From: a virus
Length of the DNA: 37,379 nucleotides
Strand: one strand, 5' to 3'
Virus record (IMG/VR): IMGVR_UViG_3300028394_000010
Span: 1-37,379 of that record
Position numbers and translations under genes: made by a program
The notes under the pieces: generated by a model
Databases searched by the model: none
What the model saw: the letters and a program-made list of their open reading frames with translations, nothing else
Told to the model about the DNA's origin: nothing
In this document: one piece after another, positions 1 through 8,681 of the stretch
How positions within the stretch are numbered: position 1 is the first letter of the stretch
How the letters are laid out: each line of letters begins with the position of its first letter

Positions 1-62
1 CAGAGTGCTAGAGAATGCAAAAAACGATCTATACATCAGCCGAAGAGCAGACGTTGATGACG
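1..62. repeat. Terminal redundancy, left copy
   Basis: Bases 1-62 are identical to 37318-37379. The terminase small-subunit reading frame stays open across the join, so the window is a circular or circularly permuted genome opened at an arbitrary point. A 62-base overlap is short for a biological terminal repeat and is more likely an assembly overlap of a headful-packaged genome. Confidence 0.95.
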
Positions 63-97
63 CGGTTGTGGTCACCCGCGATAGCGAACGATCCTGA
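1..97 (+). CDS. Terminase small subunit, 3' end (continues from 36953)
   Basis: This is the C-terminal tail of the gene that starts at 36953 and leaves the right edge of the window. Base 1 is the third base of a Thr codon. The frame runs through the repeated bases and ends at TGA 95-97, with final residues DDAVVVTRDSERS. It overlaps the start of the large subunit (ATG at 15) by 83 bases in another frame, an unusually long terS/terL overlap. The joined protein is about 153 aa. Confidence 0.85.
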   Translation, partial: RVLENAKNDLYISRRADVDDAVVVTRDSERS

Positions 98-1538
98 AGC
101 GTTTGTACTGTTCGCGTTTCCTTGGGGCCAGCCCAACACACCGTTAGCTAAGTTCAGCGGGCCGCGCAAATGGCAGCGCGAGATACTGCGTGACATTACT
201 AAGCACATCAAAGTCAACGAAGGTAAAGTCAACATGGACACGCTACGCGAAGCGGTGTCCAGCGGACGGGGTATTGGTAAGTCGGCGTTAGTTAGCTGGC
301 TGATCTTGTGGATGCTGTCAACGCGGATCGGCTCGACGGTCATTGTCAGCGCCAATAGCGAGGCGCAGTTAAGGTCGGTGACCTGGGGTGAGTTGACCAA
401 GTGGCAAGCGATGATCATCAACTCCCATTGGTGGGAGATCAGCGCGACGAAGATCGTCCCGGCGCAATGGTTGACCGAACTGGTCGAGCGCGACTTAAAG
501 AAAGGGACGCGCTACTGGGCAGCGGAAGGCAAACTCTGGTCAGAAGAAAATCCCGACGCTTACGCCGGGGTACACAACCACGACGGGATGATGTTGATCT
601 TTGACGAGGCCAGCGGTATCGCCGACGCGATCTGGTCAGTCGGGGCTGGCTTCTTTACAGAGAACATTCTGGACCGCTATTGGTTCGCGTTTAGCAACCC
701 CAGAAGAAACAGCGGGTACTTCTTTGAGACGTTTAATAGTAAGCGTGATTTCTGGCAGACGCGCCAGATAGATGCGCGCACGGTCGAGGGGACGGACAAG
801 CAGGTCTACGAGCAGATCATCGCGGAGTACGGCGAGGATTCGATCCAGGCGCGCGTGGAGGTGTACGGCGACTTCCCAAGCGCGGGCGAGGATCAGTTCA
901 TCTCGCCGATGATTGTCGAGGACGCATTCAAGCGACCTAAATACAAAGACGAGACCGCGCCTATAGTAATAGGGGTTGATCCGGCAAGGGGTGGGTTGGA
1001 CTCGACGGTAATTGTTGTCAGACGCGGGCGTGACATTGTAGCGATCAAACGGTACAAAGGTGAAGATACGATGTCGATTGTCGGTCGTGTCATTGACGCA
1101 ATTGACGAGTTTAAACCAACGCTAACTGTAATAGACGAAGGCGGTTTGGGTTACGGAATACTTGACAGACTAACCGAGCAACGGTATAAGGTGCGAGGAG
1201 TTAATTTTGGTTGGAAAGCCAAGAACCCCGTAATGTGGGGCAACAAGCGGGCTGAGATGTGGGGCGCGATGCGCGAGTGGTTAAAGACCGCCAGCATCCC
1301 GCAGGACAAGATGCTCAAGGATGATCTGGTTGGGCCGATGAAAAAGCCCAACTCAGCGGGTACGATCTTTCTGGAAGGCAAGAAAGAAATGAAGTCTAGA
1401 GGATTGGCATCACCTGACGCAGCCGACGCGCTGGCGGTGACCTTTGCTTATCCTGTAGCGCACCGTGAGTACGTTGAACGGCCCCGTACTATTACGATGA
1501 ATCGTGACGCAATGGCCGGATCTTGGATGGGTGCATAA
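15..1538 (+). CDS. terL: Terminase large subunit (packaging ATPase-nuclease)
   Basis: Motor that cuts concatemeric DNA and pumps it into the prohead through the portal. The 507-aa length is normal. Residues 83-90 (SGRGIGKS) form the Walker A loop and MLIFDEAS (193-200) is Walker B with the catalytic Glu at 198. The C-terminal RNase H-like nuclease shows the expected acidic residues: D322 in IGVDPARGG, D374 in TVIDEGG, and D468/D471 in SPDAADALAV. The first ATG in the frame is used; a second Met lies at residue 15. The start sits inside the 3' end of the small-subunit gene. The next gene starts in the stop codon (TAATG). Family assignment is secure; the packaging mode (headful or cos) is not visible from this protein alone. 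Confidence 0.97.
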   Translation: MQKTIYTSAEEQTLMTRLWSPAIANDPEAFVLFAFPWGQPNTPLAKFSGPRKWQREILRDITKHIKVNEGKVNMDTLREAVSSGRGIGKSALVSWLILWMLSTRIGSTVIVSANSEAQLRSVTWGELTKWQAMIINSHWWEISATKIVPAQWLTELVERDLKKGTRYWAAEGKLWSEENPDAYAGVHNHDGMMLIFDEASGIADAIWSVGAGFFTENILDRYWFAFSNPRRNSGYFFETFNSKRDFWQTRQIDARTVEGTDKQVYEQIIAEYGEDSIQARVEVYGDFPSAGEDQFISPMIVEDAFKRPKYKDETAPIVIGVDPARGGLDSTVIVVRRGRDIVAIKRYKGEDTMSIVGRVIDAIDEFKPTLTVIDEGGLGYGILDRLTEQRYKVRGVNFGWKAKNPVMWGNKRAEMWGAMREWLKTASIPQDKMLKDDLVGPMKKPNSAGTIFLEGKKEMKSRGLASPDAADALAVTFAYPVAHREYVERPRTITMNRDAMAGSWMGA

Positions 1539-1666
1539 TGCTCAAAAAGTCTACTAGCGCAAAAGCATTTAAAGAAAACATTAAGACTGAAGTAAAAGCC
1601 GGTAAGCCGGTCAAGCAAGCAGTCGCAATTGCATACGCAACCAAACGAGCGGCGGCTAAGAAATGA
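1538..1666 (+). CDS. Small lysine-rich protein, 42 aa
   Basis: The ATG overlaps the terL stop (TAATG). The 42-aa product begins MLKKSTSAKAFKENIKTEVK and ends in RAAAKK. It is strongly basic, with no Cys, and is predicted to be mostly helical. It is the first of three tiny basic genes chained by 4-base overlaps between terL and the portal gene. I recognise no domain with a known role. Position and charge would suit a small virion or DNA-associated protein, but that is inference. Coding is supported by the tight start/stop chaining on both sides. Confidence 0.7.
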   Translation: MLKKSTSAKAFKENIKTEVKAGKPVKQAVAIAYATKRAAAKK

Positions 1667-1809
1667 AGCCCGGACTCTACGCCAATATAAACGCTAAAAA
1701 AGCACGTATCGCTGCTGGCTCTGGCGAGAAGATGCGTAAACCCGGAACTCCCGGAGCGCCAACAGCTAAAGACTTCAAAGAGTCTGCAAAGACGGCGAAA
1801 AAGAAGTGA
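1663..1809 (+). CDS. Small lysine-rich protein, 48 aa
   Basis: Start and stop overlap the neighbours (ATGA at 1663; GTGA at the far end). The product begins MKPGLYANINAKKARIAAGS and continues with GEKMRKPGTPGAPTAKDFK. I recall closely similar short proteins encoded near terminase and portal genes in many proteobacterial phages (family memory, not a search). No function is established to my knowledge. The Pro/Gly-Lys pattern suggests a flexible, nucleic-acid-compatible chain. Confidence 0.75.
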   Translation: MKPGLYANINAKKARIAAGSGEKMRKPGTPGAPTAKDFKESAKTAKKK

Positions 1810-2063
1810 AAAAAGGCGTATCGTTATCGGTCGGGCGTGGTGAGAAGTTGCCAGTTAGCAAGGGCGCTGGCCTGACCGCCAAAGGGCGTGAGAAGTACAA
1901 CGCCGCAACTGGTAGTAATTTGAAAGCACCAGCGCCCAATCCGAAGACGGAAGCCGATAAGGGTAGGAAGTCTAGCTTCTGCGCTAGAATGGAAGGGGTT
2001 GTAGCCCACGCCAAAGGCGATGCCGAGCGGGCTAAAGCGTCACTTAAACGCTGGAAGTGTTGA
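1806..2063 (+). CDS. Small basic protein, DUF6321-like
   Basis: The 85-aa product starts at GTG 1806, inside the previous stop. No ATG start is available near the 5' end, so this gene is probably translated by coupling. The sequence begins MKKGVSLSVGRGEKLPVSKG, then GLTAKGREKYNAATGSNLKA, and has an SFCARMEGV segment followed by a C-terminal SLKRWKC. This is the pattern I associate with DUF6321, a small phage and prophage family of unknown role. It is the third member of the basic trio between terL and portal. Confidence 0.75.
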   Translation: MKKGVSLSVGRGEKLPVSKGAGLTAKGREKYNAATGSNLKAPAPNPKTEADKGRKSSFCARMEGVVAHAKGDAERAKASLKRWKC

Positions 2064-4234
2064 TGGCTGACTACACTGGTATTAACGCTGTTGGCAACGT
2101 CGCACTGGGTGGCAAACCACTCAAGAGCGACTCAGATGTGTTGTCAACAGCGCGAGATCGCCTGTCGATGGCAATCTCGGCGTACTCTGAGAGTCGAGAG
2201 GATGAGCTAGACGACCTGCGGTTTTACGCAGGTAGCCCTGATAACCAGTGGCAATGGCCGGCAGATGTGCTGGCGACCCGTGGTGCGGTGCAGGGTCAGA
2301 CGATTAACGCTCGGCCATGCTTGACAATTAACAAGCTACCGCAGCACGTACATCAGATTACCAACGATCAGCGCCAGAATCGGCCTAGTGTCAAGGTCAT
2401 TCCGGTTGATGACAACGCGGACGTTGAGGTCGCCGAGATTTTCAACGGCATGATTCGGCATATCGAGTACATCTCGGATGCAGATGTGGCCTACGATACT
2501 GCTTGCGAGAACCAAGTTGCGTATGGCGAAGGTTATATTCGGATTCTGACCGAGTATTGCGACGACGATACGTTTGACCAAGACATCAAGATTGCGCGGG
2601 TTCGCAATAGTTTCTCGGTCTACATGGACCCGCTGATTCAGGACCCATGCGGCAGTGATGCCGAGTGGTGTTTTATCACTGAGGACTTGTCTAAAGCCGA
2701 ATACGCGCGGTTGTTTCCTAACGCATCTCCACTCTCTACGCTTGAGACGCTGGGTGTAGGGGATCAGAACCTGAGCCAGTGGCTAAATACCGATACGATT
2801 CGTATTGCTGAGTATTTTTATTGCGAATACGACACGCAGACGTTGAATTTGTATCCTGGTAATGTGACTGCGTTCCAAGGAACGCCGGAAGACAAAGAGT
2901 TGCGGGCGGTTTACGGCAAACCGAAGAAGTCGCGCCAAGCGGATCGCAAGAAGATTTGCTGGACAAAGATTAACGGCTACGAAATCCTTGAAAAGCAGGA
3001 ATGGGCCGGTAGTTGCATCCCTGTTGTGCGGGTGATTGGCAACGAATACGAGGTTGAGGGTCGGATTTACATTAGTGGGTTGGTGCGTAACGCCAAAGAT
3101 GCACAACGGATGTACAATTATTGGACTAGCCAAGAGGCAGAAATGCTGGCGCTGGCTCCAAAGGCCCCGTTTATTGGTTATGGCGGTCAGTTTGAGGGGT
3201 ACGAGACCCAGTGGAAGACCGCAAACACAAATAACTGGCCTTATTTGGAGGTCAACCCGGACGTAACGGACGGTCAAGGCGCGATATTGCCGCTGCCCCA
3301 ACGGGCGCAGCCGCCAATGGCGTCATCTGGCCTGTTGCAAGCTAAAGTTGGTGCTTCCGAGGACATCAAGTCTGCTACGGGGCAGTACAACGCCTCGTTG
3401 GGCATGACATCTAACGAGCGTTCTGGCAGAGCTATTCTGGCCCGCCAGCGTGAGGGTGATGTTGGTACTTACCACTACCAAGACAACCTAGCACGGGCTG
3501 TACGGTACGTTGGTCGCCAGTTGGTGGACATGATCCCCAAAATTTACGACACGCAGCGCATTGCCAGAATCATTGGGTTGGACGGCGAGACGAAGATGGT
3601 CAAGATTGACCCGACTCAGGCCGAACCAGTGCGTAAGATCCAGAATCAAGAAGGAATTGTGATTGATAAGATCTACAATCCTTCGGTTGGCAAGTACGAC
3701 GTAGTGGTTGCAACGGGTCCGGGGTACGCCACTAAGCGTCAAGAGGCACTTGAGGCGATGGCGCAGCTACTGCAAGGTAACCCGCAATTGTGGGCGGTGG
3801 CTGGCGATCTGTTCGTTAAGAACATGGACTGGCCTGGGGCGCAGGAAATGGCAAAGCGGTTTGCCAAGACGATTGATCCCAAGCTCATGGGTGATGCCGA
3901 GGATAATCCAGCTTTGCAAGCAGCACAGCAGCAGATGCAAGCGATGGCGGCAGAATTGGATCAGTTGCACAATATGCTGCAAAATGTCGGCAAGTCTATG
4001 GAAGCGCAGGACATGGAGCGCAAGGACTTTGAGGCGCAGATTAAAGCGTACCAAGCTGAGACGCAACGTATTAGCGCTGTTCAGGCGGGTATGTCCGAAG
4101 AGCAGATCCAAGACATTGCAATGGGCGTGGTCGCTGCGGCTATTGAGTCTCAGAACCTTATGAATCAAATGCCTGAAATGCGTGAGGAATCCATGCCGAT
4201 GGAAATGATGCCTTCTGAAGGGATGATGCAATGA
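2063..4234 (+). CDS. Portal protein, P22 type
   Basis: Dodecameric DNA channel at the capsid vertex and docking point for terminase and tail. The 723-aa length matches P22-like portals. The N-terminal third (DRLSMAISAYSESREDELDD, then LRFYAGSPDNQW, LTINKLPQHVHQITNDQRQN) and NSFSVYMDP are typical of the P22 portal family. The C-terminal about 100 residues are a Gln/Met-rich coiled coil (helical-barrel-like), ending in a Met-rich tail. A GTG at 2057 is in frame, but ATG 2063 has GGAAG five bases upstream and overlaps the previous stop as TGATG, so 2063 is chosen. The gene ends in an ATGA overlap with the next one. Confidence 0.95.
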   Translation: MADYTGINAVGNVALGGKPLKSDSDVLSTARDRLSMAISAYSESREDELDDLRFYAGSPDNQWQWPADVLATRGAVQGQTINARPCLTINKLPQHVHQITNDQRQNRPSVKVIPVDDNADVEVAEIFNGMIRHIEYISDADVAYDTACENQVAYGEGYIRILTEYCDDDTFDQDIKIARVRNSFSVYMDPLIQDPCGSDAEWCFITEDLSKAEYARLFPNASPLSTLETLGVGDQNLSQWLNTDTIRIAEYFYCEYDTQTLNLYPGNVTAFQGTPEDKELRAVYGKPKKSRQADRKKICWTKINGYEILEKQEWAGSCIPVVRVIGNEYEVEGRIYISGLVRNAKDAQRMYNYWTSQEAEMLALAPKAPFIGYGGQFEGYETQWKTANTNNWPYLEVNPDVTDGQGAILPLPQRAQPPMASSGLLQAKVGASEDIKSATGQYNASLGMTSNERSGRAILARQREGDVGTYHYQDNLARAVRYVGRQLVDMIPKIYDTQRIARIIGLDGETKMVKIDPTQAEPVRKIQNQEGIVIDKIYNPSVGKYDVVVATGPGYATKRQEALEAMAQLLQGNPQLWAVAGDLFVKNMDWPGAQEMAKRFAKTIDPKLMGDAEDNPALQAAQQQMQAMAAELDQLHNMLQNVGKSMEAQDMERKDFEAQIKAYQAETQRISAVQAGMSEEQIQDIAMGVVAAAIESQNLMNQMPEMREESMPMEMMPSEGMMQ

Positions 4235-4593
4235 AGTGCGCGGATTTTGTAGGGCTGTTGTTCTTGGCGCGAGATGTAGCCCATAGCGTACATCTGAACA
4301 CGCGCAGCTACAGCAAGCACAAGGCGCTTGGTCATTTTTATGAGCTAATTGTTGAAGCGGCAGATGACTTTGCCGAAGCGTACCAGGGTCGGCACGGTTT
4401 GATCGGGCCGATCACGCTGATGACAGCCAAAAAAACAACTAATATTGTTGAATTCTTAGAAGAGCAGTTGAAAGAAATTGAGGGTTGTCGGTACGAAATT
4501 GTTGACAAGACGGATATGTCTTTGCAGCAATTGATTGATAACATTATAGAAATTTACCTTCGCGCCTTGTACCGTCTGAGGTTCTTGGCATGA
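4231..4593 (+). CDS. Hypothetical protein, DUF5856-like (ferritin-like helical?)
   Basis: The 120-aa product contains FLARDVAHSVHLNTRSYSKH, KALGHFYELIVEAADDFAEA and YQGRHGLIGP. This resembles the phage family I know as DUF5856, which other annotations sometimes compare with Dps or ferritin-like proteins because of the H...H..FY...D..AE helix pattern. The first helix is hydrophobic but not a convincing signal peptide. It is coupled to the portal gene (ATGA) and to the next gene (ATGA). No virion role is proven; the name is from memory and the function is unknown. Confidence 0.6.
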   Translation: MKCADFVGLLFLARDVAHSVHLNTRSYSKHKALGHFYELIVEAADDFAEAYQGRHGLIGPITLMTAKKTTNIVEFLEEQLKEIEGCRYEIVDKTDMSLQQLIDNIIEIYLRALYRLRFLA

Positions 4594-5444
4594 CATTAAC
4601 TGTCAACCATTCAACCGCTGCCGATGGCTCGTTTAGCGCCACGGGAGCGACCGCGTGGAATGCAGCACATACGTTGTCTGGAACGATTGATATTGCCAAC
4701 GGTGGAACTGGACAGACTACATCGACAGCGGCAATCAATGCGTTGTTGCCAACTCAAGCCACTAATTCTGGTAAATATCTAACCACTGACGGAACCAACA
4801 CTTCTTGGGCTACGGTTAGCGGTTCTGGGACGGTTACGAGCGTCTCAGTTGTGTCTGCAAATGGTTTGGCTGGGTCAGTAGCCAACGCTACTACAACGCC
4901 AGCCATAACGCTGTCTACAAGCATAACAGGGGTATTAAAAGGCAACGGCACGGCGATCAGCGCGGCCACTAGCGGGACTGATTACCAAGCACCTATTACG
5001 TTAACCACAACCGGAACATCTGGTGCGGCTACGTTTGTAAGCAACGTCTTAAATATTCCGCAATACACGGGTGGCGGTGGTGGAACTCCTGGCGGGTCTA
5101 ACACCCAGATCCAATTTAATAATTCCGGTTCGTTTGGCGGGTCTGCAAATTTCACTTGGGATGGCACTAACGCTCAGTTAGGTTCACAAGGAGCGTTGCG
5201 GTTTGCTGATGCGGATAGCAGCAATTATGTAGCGTTTAAATCCCCGGCTACGGTTGCCACAAACGTGACTTGGACGTTGCCAAGTGCAGATGGGGCATCT
5301 TCGCAGGTGCTTTCTACCAATGGTTCTGGCACGTTGTCTTGGGTAACTCAAAGCGGTGGTGGAGGCGGCAGTCCGAATTTGGACGGTGGAACACCATCAA
5401 GTAATTATGGCGGTATTACCGCAATTGACGGAGGTACACCGTAA
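4590..5444 (+). CDS. Tail fibre-like structural protein
   Basis: This 284-aa Gly/Ser/Thr/Asn-rich, nearly Cys-free protein is built of short beta-prone repeats. It carries the IANGGTGQTT motif (about residues 35-44) seen in many phage fibres, then stretches such as TQIQFNNSGSFGGSANF. A flexible GGGGS-like linker sits near the C-terminus. This composition is typical of trimeric fibre shafts. It opens the adhesin island that sits between portal and scaffold. It is coupled to the following gene (TAATG), which also looks like a fibre; they may assemble together. The exact receptor role is unknown. Confidence 0.75.
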   Translation: MTLTVNHSTAADGSFSATGATAWNAAHTLSGTIDIANGGTGQTTSTAAINALLPTQATNSGKYLTTDGTNTSWATVSGSGTVTSVSVVSANGLAGSVANATTTPAITLSTSITGVLKGNGTAISAATSGTDYQAPITLTTTGTSGAATFVSNVLNIPQYTGGGGGTPGGSNTQIQFNNSGSFGGSANFTWDGTNAQLGSQGALRFADADSSNYVAFKSPATVATNVTWTLPSADGASSQVLSTNGSGTLSWVTQSGGGGGSPNLDGGTPSSNYGGITAIDGGTP

Positions 5445-6268
5445 TGGCCGTTCAGATTCAACTTAGAAATGGTACTGCCGCGCAATGGACATCTGCCAAT
5501 CCCACGCTTGCCGTTGGCGAATTAGGTGCTGAAACAGATACGGGCAAATTTAAAATTGGTACTGGGTCAACGGCTTGGAATAGCCTTGCCTATGCGGCGG
5601 TTGGTACTGTTACTTCCGTAGCGCAGTCATTTACCGGCGGTATTGTTTCGGTTGCGGGTTCTCCTGTTTCAACTTCGGGCACTTTGGCTTTGACGGTCGC
5701 CGGGACTAGCGGCGGAGTTCCATACTTTTCAAGCGGCACGGCTTGGGCATCTTCTGCTGCATTGGCGGCAAATGCTTTGGTTATTGGTGGTGGTGCTGGC
5801 GCGGCCCCGGCAACGACCACGACCGGCACGGGTGTTTTGACGTTCTTGGGGACGCCATCTAGCGCGAACTTGCTTTCGGCGATGACTGATGACACCGGCA
5901 CTGGGCTGTTGGTCTTCAACAATGCTCCGGCGCTGACTAATCCGACTGTTACGAACTACGTTGAGACGCTGTATTCGGCCAACACTAGCACGGCAATCAC
6001 GGTTGATTTGACCAACGGAACTGTCCAGAACCTGACGCTGACGGGCAATGCAACGATCACAATGCCAACTGCTGTAGCTGGCAAATCGTTCATTATTATC
6101 CTCTCTCAGGACGCAACCGGAAGCCGGACGGTTACTTGGTCAACCGTATCTTGGCCTTCCGCAACCGCGCCAACAATCACCAGCACCGCGAGTAAACGGG
6201 ATATTTTCTCGTTTTTCTCTAACGGTACAAGCTGGTTTGGAACAACACTCGGACAAAATTACACATAA
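5444..6268 (+). CDS. Fibre protein with Mtd-like N-terminus
   Basis: 274 aa. Residues 1-50 (MAVQIQLRNGTAAQWTSANP, then GELGAETDTGKFKIGTGSTA) match the N-terminal motif of the major tropism determinant family, a virion-attachment module at the base of many phage fibres. The rest is Thr/Ala/Gly-rich beta structure, ending with a segment (residues about 190-270) resembling the small C-terminal knobs of other phage fibres. No diversity-generating reverse transcriptase is present in the genome, so the Mtd resemblance is structural only. Start and stop overlap both neighbours (TAATG). Confidence 0.75.
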   Translation: MAVQIQLRNGTAAQWTSANPTLAVGELGAETDTGKFKIGTGSTAWNSLAYAAVGTVTSVAQSFTGGIVSVAGSPVSTSGTLALTVAGTSGGVPYFSSGTAWASSAALAANALVIGGGAGAAPATTTTGTGVLTFLGTPSSANLLSAMTDDTGTGLLVFNNAPALTNPTVTNYVETLYSANTSTAITVDLTNGTVQNLTLTGNATITMPTAVAGKSFIIILSQDATGSRTVTWSTVSWPSATAPTITSTASKRDIFSFFSNGTSWFGTTLGQNYT

Positions 6269-8262
6269 TGTTTGCTGCATCTAAATCAGGTCGAGTTGCC
6301 GCTGCCGCCGCCACTACGGACCCGTATTTTCCGTATGTCCCGTTGCTGTTGGAGACAACCAGCACTAACGGGCAGCAGAACAATACGTTTCTAGACTCCA
6401 GCACCAACGCATTCACCATCACCCGCAACGGAACCCCGACGCAGGGGTCTGTGACTCCGTACTGGCCTAATGGGCAATGGAGTAATTTTTTTAATGGCAG
6501 TCCGGACTATTTATATAATAGCTCAAACAATGTAGCACTTCAAATGGGGACCGGCGATTATACAGTTGAGTTTTGGGCATATTCACTTGGATTTTTTTCT
6601 GGGTTTCCTGTTCTTTTAGAGATTGGTAGGCCGTCAGCATCAGCGGGTGTTGGATTTCAAATTGACATAAACACAGCTGGTAATGTTGTTGTGTATGGAG
6701 GGACAGGAACCGGAACCTTATTGGTTACTTCTTCGCAAGCTATATCTCAATACAATTGGTGTCATATTGCGTTAGTTAGATCTAGCGCAGGAACAAAATT
6801 GTATATTAATGGTTCTCAATCTGGATCAACTGCGTCTGATAGCACAAATTATACTAATGGCTATTTGTGGATTGGTGTTAACGCTGGTGGGGCAGCTTCA
6901 TTTTATACCGGTTATCTTTCAAATATTCGCGTAGTCAAAGGCACGGCTGTCTACACCTCCAACTTTACGCCTAGCACAACCCCGCTCACGGCAATTACCA
7001 ATACTTCGCTGCTGACCTGCCAAAGCAACAGGTTCATTGACAACAGCGCTAACAACTTTACCATCACGGCGAACGGCACTCCCCGCGTCCAAGCATTCCA
7101 GCCGTTCTCACCGACTGCTTCGTACACCGCTGCGGCGTATGGGGGAAGTGGGTATTTTAATGGAAGCACTGATTATTTAAGTCTTGCCGATAATACTGCG
7201 TTACAACTTGGTACGGGTGATTTTACAATTGAAGGATGGTTCTACATTTCTGGGGCCACTTCAACTGCATACAATTTAATTAGCAAGGGCGCGGCGGCAA
7301 CTGGATGGTCGTTAAATACCACAACCGGCGCAAGGATTCAATTTAGTTATACGGCATCAAATTTGACAGGGGCAACCACAACTCTTGTACAAGGAGCGTG
7401 GTATCACATTGCTGTAGTTCGTTCTGGAAGCGCGTCTGGAAATTTAAAAATTTATATCAACGGAGTTCAAGAAATTGCAAGTGCAGGTGCGGTTAATGAC
7501 GATTTTAACCAAACTAGCACAATGTACATTTCTGCCAGCAGAACTGCTACTTTGCCGTTAAATGGATATTCTTCAAATGTCCGGGTGGTAAAAGGCACAG
7601 CCGTTTACACCGCAGCTTTTACGCCTCCAACAACCCCACTTACAGCAATTACTAACACCAGTCTTCTAGCTAACTACACCAACGCCGGGATCTACGACGC
7701 TGCGGTGCAGAACAATACGCTTACGGTCGGAGATGCCCAAGCATCAACCACGGTATCTAAGTGGTCGCCAACGAGCATGAAGTTTGATGGGACTGGGGAT
7801 TGGTTGACGGCTATTGACAACCCGCAACTACAACTTGGCACGGGAGATTTTACGATTGACGGATGGCTGTACCTATCTGCAAACGGCGTTGTTTACGGGC
7901 TTGTCAGCAAGGGAACGGCAACAACAGGATGGTCGGTCAACGTAACAATATTAAACAAACTTCAGTTTAGCTATACGACGTCCAACTTGACTGGCACAAC
8001 AACATTAGCCACAGGCACTTGGTATTATTTTGCTGTGGTGCGATCTGGCAGCGCAAGTGGGAACCTGAAGGTTTATCTAAATGGATCGGTTGATGCCACT
8101 AGCGGCGGCGCTGTGACGGACAACTTTAACCAAACAAATATTCTGTATGTTGGTGCAGATCGGGTTGGGGCAATGCCTGTAAACGGATACTTGCAAGACG
8201 TTCGGGTTACAAAATACGCTCGCACGATCACGACGCCAACAGCAGCATTCCCAACGAGGTAA
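6268..8262 (+). CDS. Adhesin with three LamG/concanavalin A-like domains
   Basis: This 664-aa protein has three internal repeats of a lectin/glucanase-like jelly roll. Each contains a version of ALQLGTGDFTIEGWFY followed later by WYHIAVVRSGSASGNLKIYI and by VRVVKGTAVYTAAFTPP. The repeats start near residues 70, 285 and 505. LamG_3-type domains bind carbohydrates, so this is a likely receptor or capsule-binding adhesin. The gene is more AT-rich than the replication genes, and repeats 2 and 3 are much more alike than repeat 1, implying a recent duplication. The N-terminus (FAASKSGRVAAAAA) probably anchors it. Coupled upstream by TAATG. Confidence 0.85.
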   Translation: MFAASKSGRVAAAAATTDPYFPYVPLLLETTSTNGQQNNTFLDSSTNAFTITRNGTPTQGSVTPYWPNGQWSNFFNGSPDYLYNSSNNVALQMGTGDYTVEFWAYSLGFFSGFPVLLEIGRPSASAGVGFQIDINTAGNVVVYGGTGTGTLLVTSSQAISQYNWCHIALVRSSAGTKLYINGSQSGSTASDSTNYTNGYLWIGVNAGGAASFYTGYLSNIRVVKGTAVYTSNFTPSTTPLTAITNTSLLTCQSNRFIDNSANNFTITANGTPRVQAFQPFSPTASYTAAAYGGSGYFNGSTDYLSLADNTALQLGTGDFTIEGWFYISGATSTAYNLISKGAAATGWSLNTTTGARIQFSYTASNLTGATTTLVQGAWYHIAVVRSGSASGNLKIYINGVQEIASAGAVNDDFNQTSTMYISASRTATLPLNGYSSNVRVVKGTAVYTAAFTPPTTPLTAITNTSLLANYTNAGIYDAAVQNNTLTVGDAQASTTVSKWSPTSMKFDGTGDWLTAIDNPQLQLGTGDFTIDGWLYLSANGVVYGLVSKGTATTGWSVNVTILNKLQFSYTTSNLTGTTTLATGTWYYFAVVRSGSASGNLKVYLNGSVDATSGGAVTDNFNQTNILYVGADRVGAMPVNGYLQDVRVTKYARTITTPTAAFPTR

Positions 8263-8264
8263 TC

Positions 8265-8681
8265 ATGCAACTCGCTAATCAAGATCTGGTCATTAAAGAC
8301 CACACAGAGTGGTTTCCTAACACTTCGTTTGGCGACCGTGGCCCATCGCTCGATTGGATTGCCGAACAGGGTTACTATGTCATCTCGGTTTGGAAGCCAT
8401 ACAACCACGCAACTGAAAAGTTGGTTTCTGCCGCTCCGCATCTGTTTGACGGAATGTGCTGTCTGGTTGACGTTGAGCCATTGACTGCTGACGAGCTCCA
8501 GGCTCGCATTGACACGCAATGGCAGGTCATTCGCACTCAGCGCAACCAGATGCTTAAGGATACGGACTGGACGCAATTGGAAGACTCCCCCGTTGGCAAA
8601 GCAAAATGGGCGGCGTACCGGCAAGAGCTTCGTGATATAACTACGCAAGATGATCCGTTTGACATCACTTGGCCGAAATGA
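8265..8681 (+). CDS. Tail assembly chaperone-like protein
   Basis: The C-terminal half of this 138-aa protein (RTQRNQMLKDTDWTQLEDSP, then AAYRQELRDIT, ending DITWPK) is the signature of phage tail assembly chaperones of the Phage_tail_APC type, which help fibres fold or attach. The N-terminal half (LDWIAEQGYYVISVWKPYNH) is typical of fibre-adjacent proteins in other phages. A GAGG site precedes ATG 8265. It directly follows the large LamG adhesin, which is the probable client. It ends in an ATGA overlap. Confidence 0.75.
   Translation: MQLANQDLVIKDHTEWFPNTSFGDRGPSLDWIAEQGYYVISVWKPYNHATEKLVSAAPHLFDGMCCLVDVEPLTADELQARIDTQWQVIRTQRNQMLKDTDWTQLEDSPVGKAKWAAYRQELRDITTQDDPFDITWPK

Noticed and set aside
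4499-4509. Third copy of TTGTTGACAAG
   Set aside because: Lies inside the coding sequence for I-V-D-K in a late gene with no promoter context; likely chance.
5444-6268. Diversity-generating retroelement suggested by the Mtd-like fibre
   Set aside because: No reverse transcriptase, no template repeat found; only the N-terminal attachment motif is shared.
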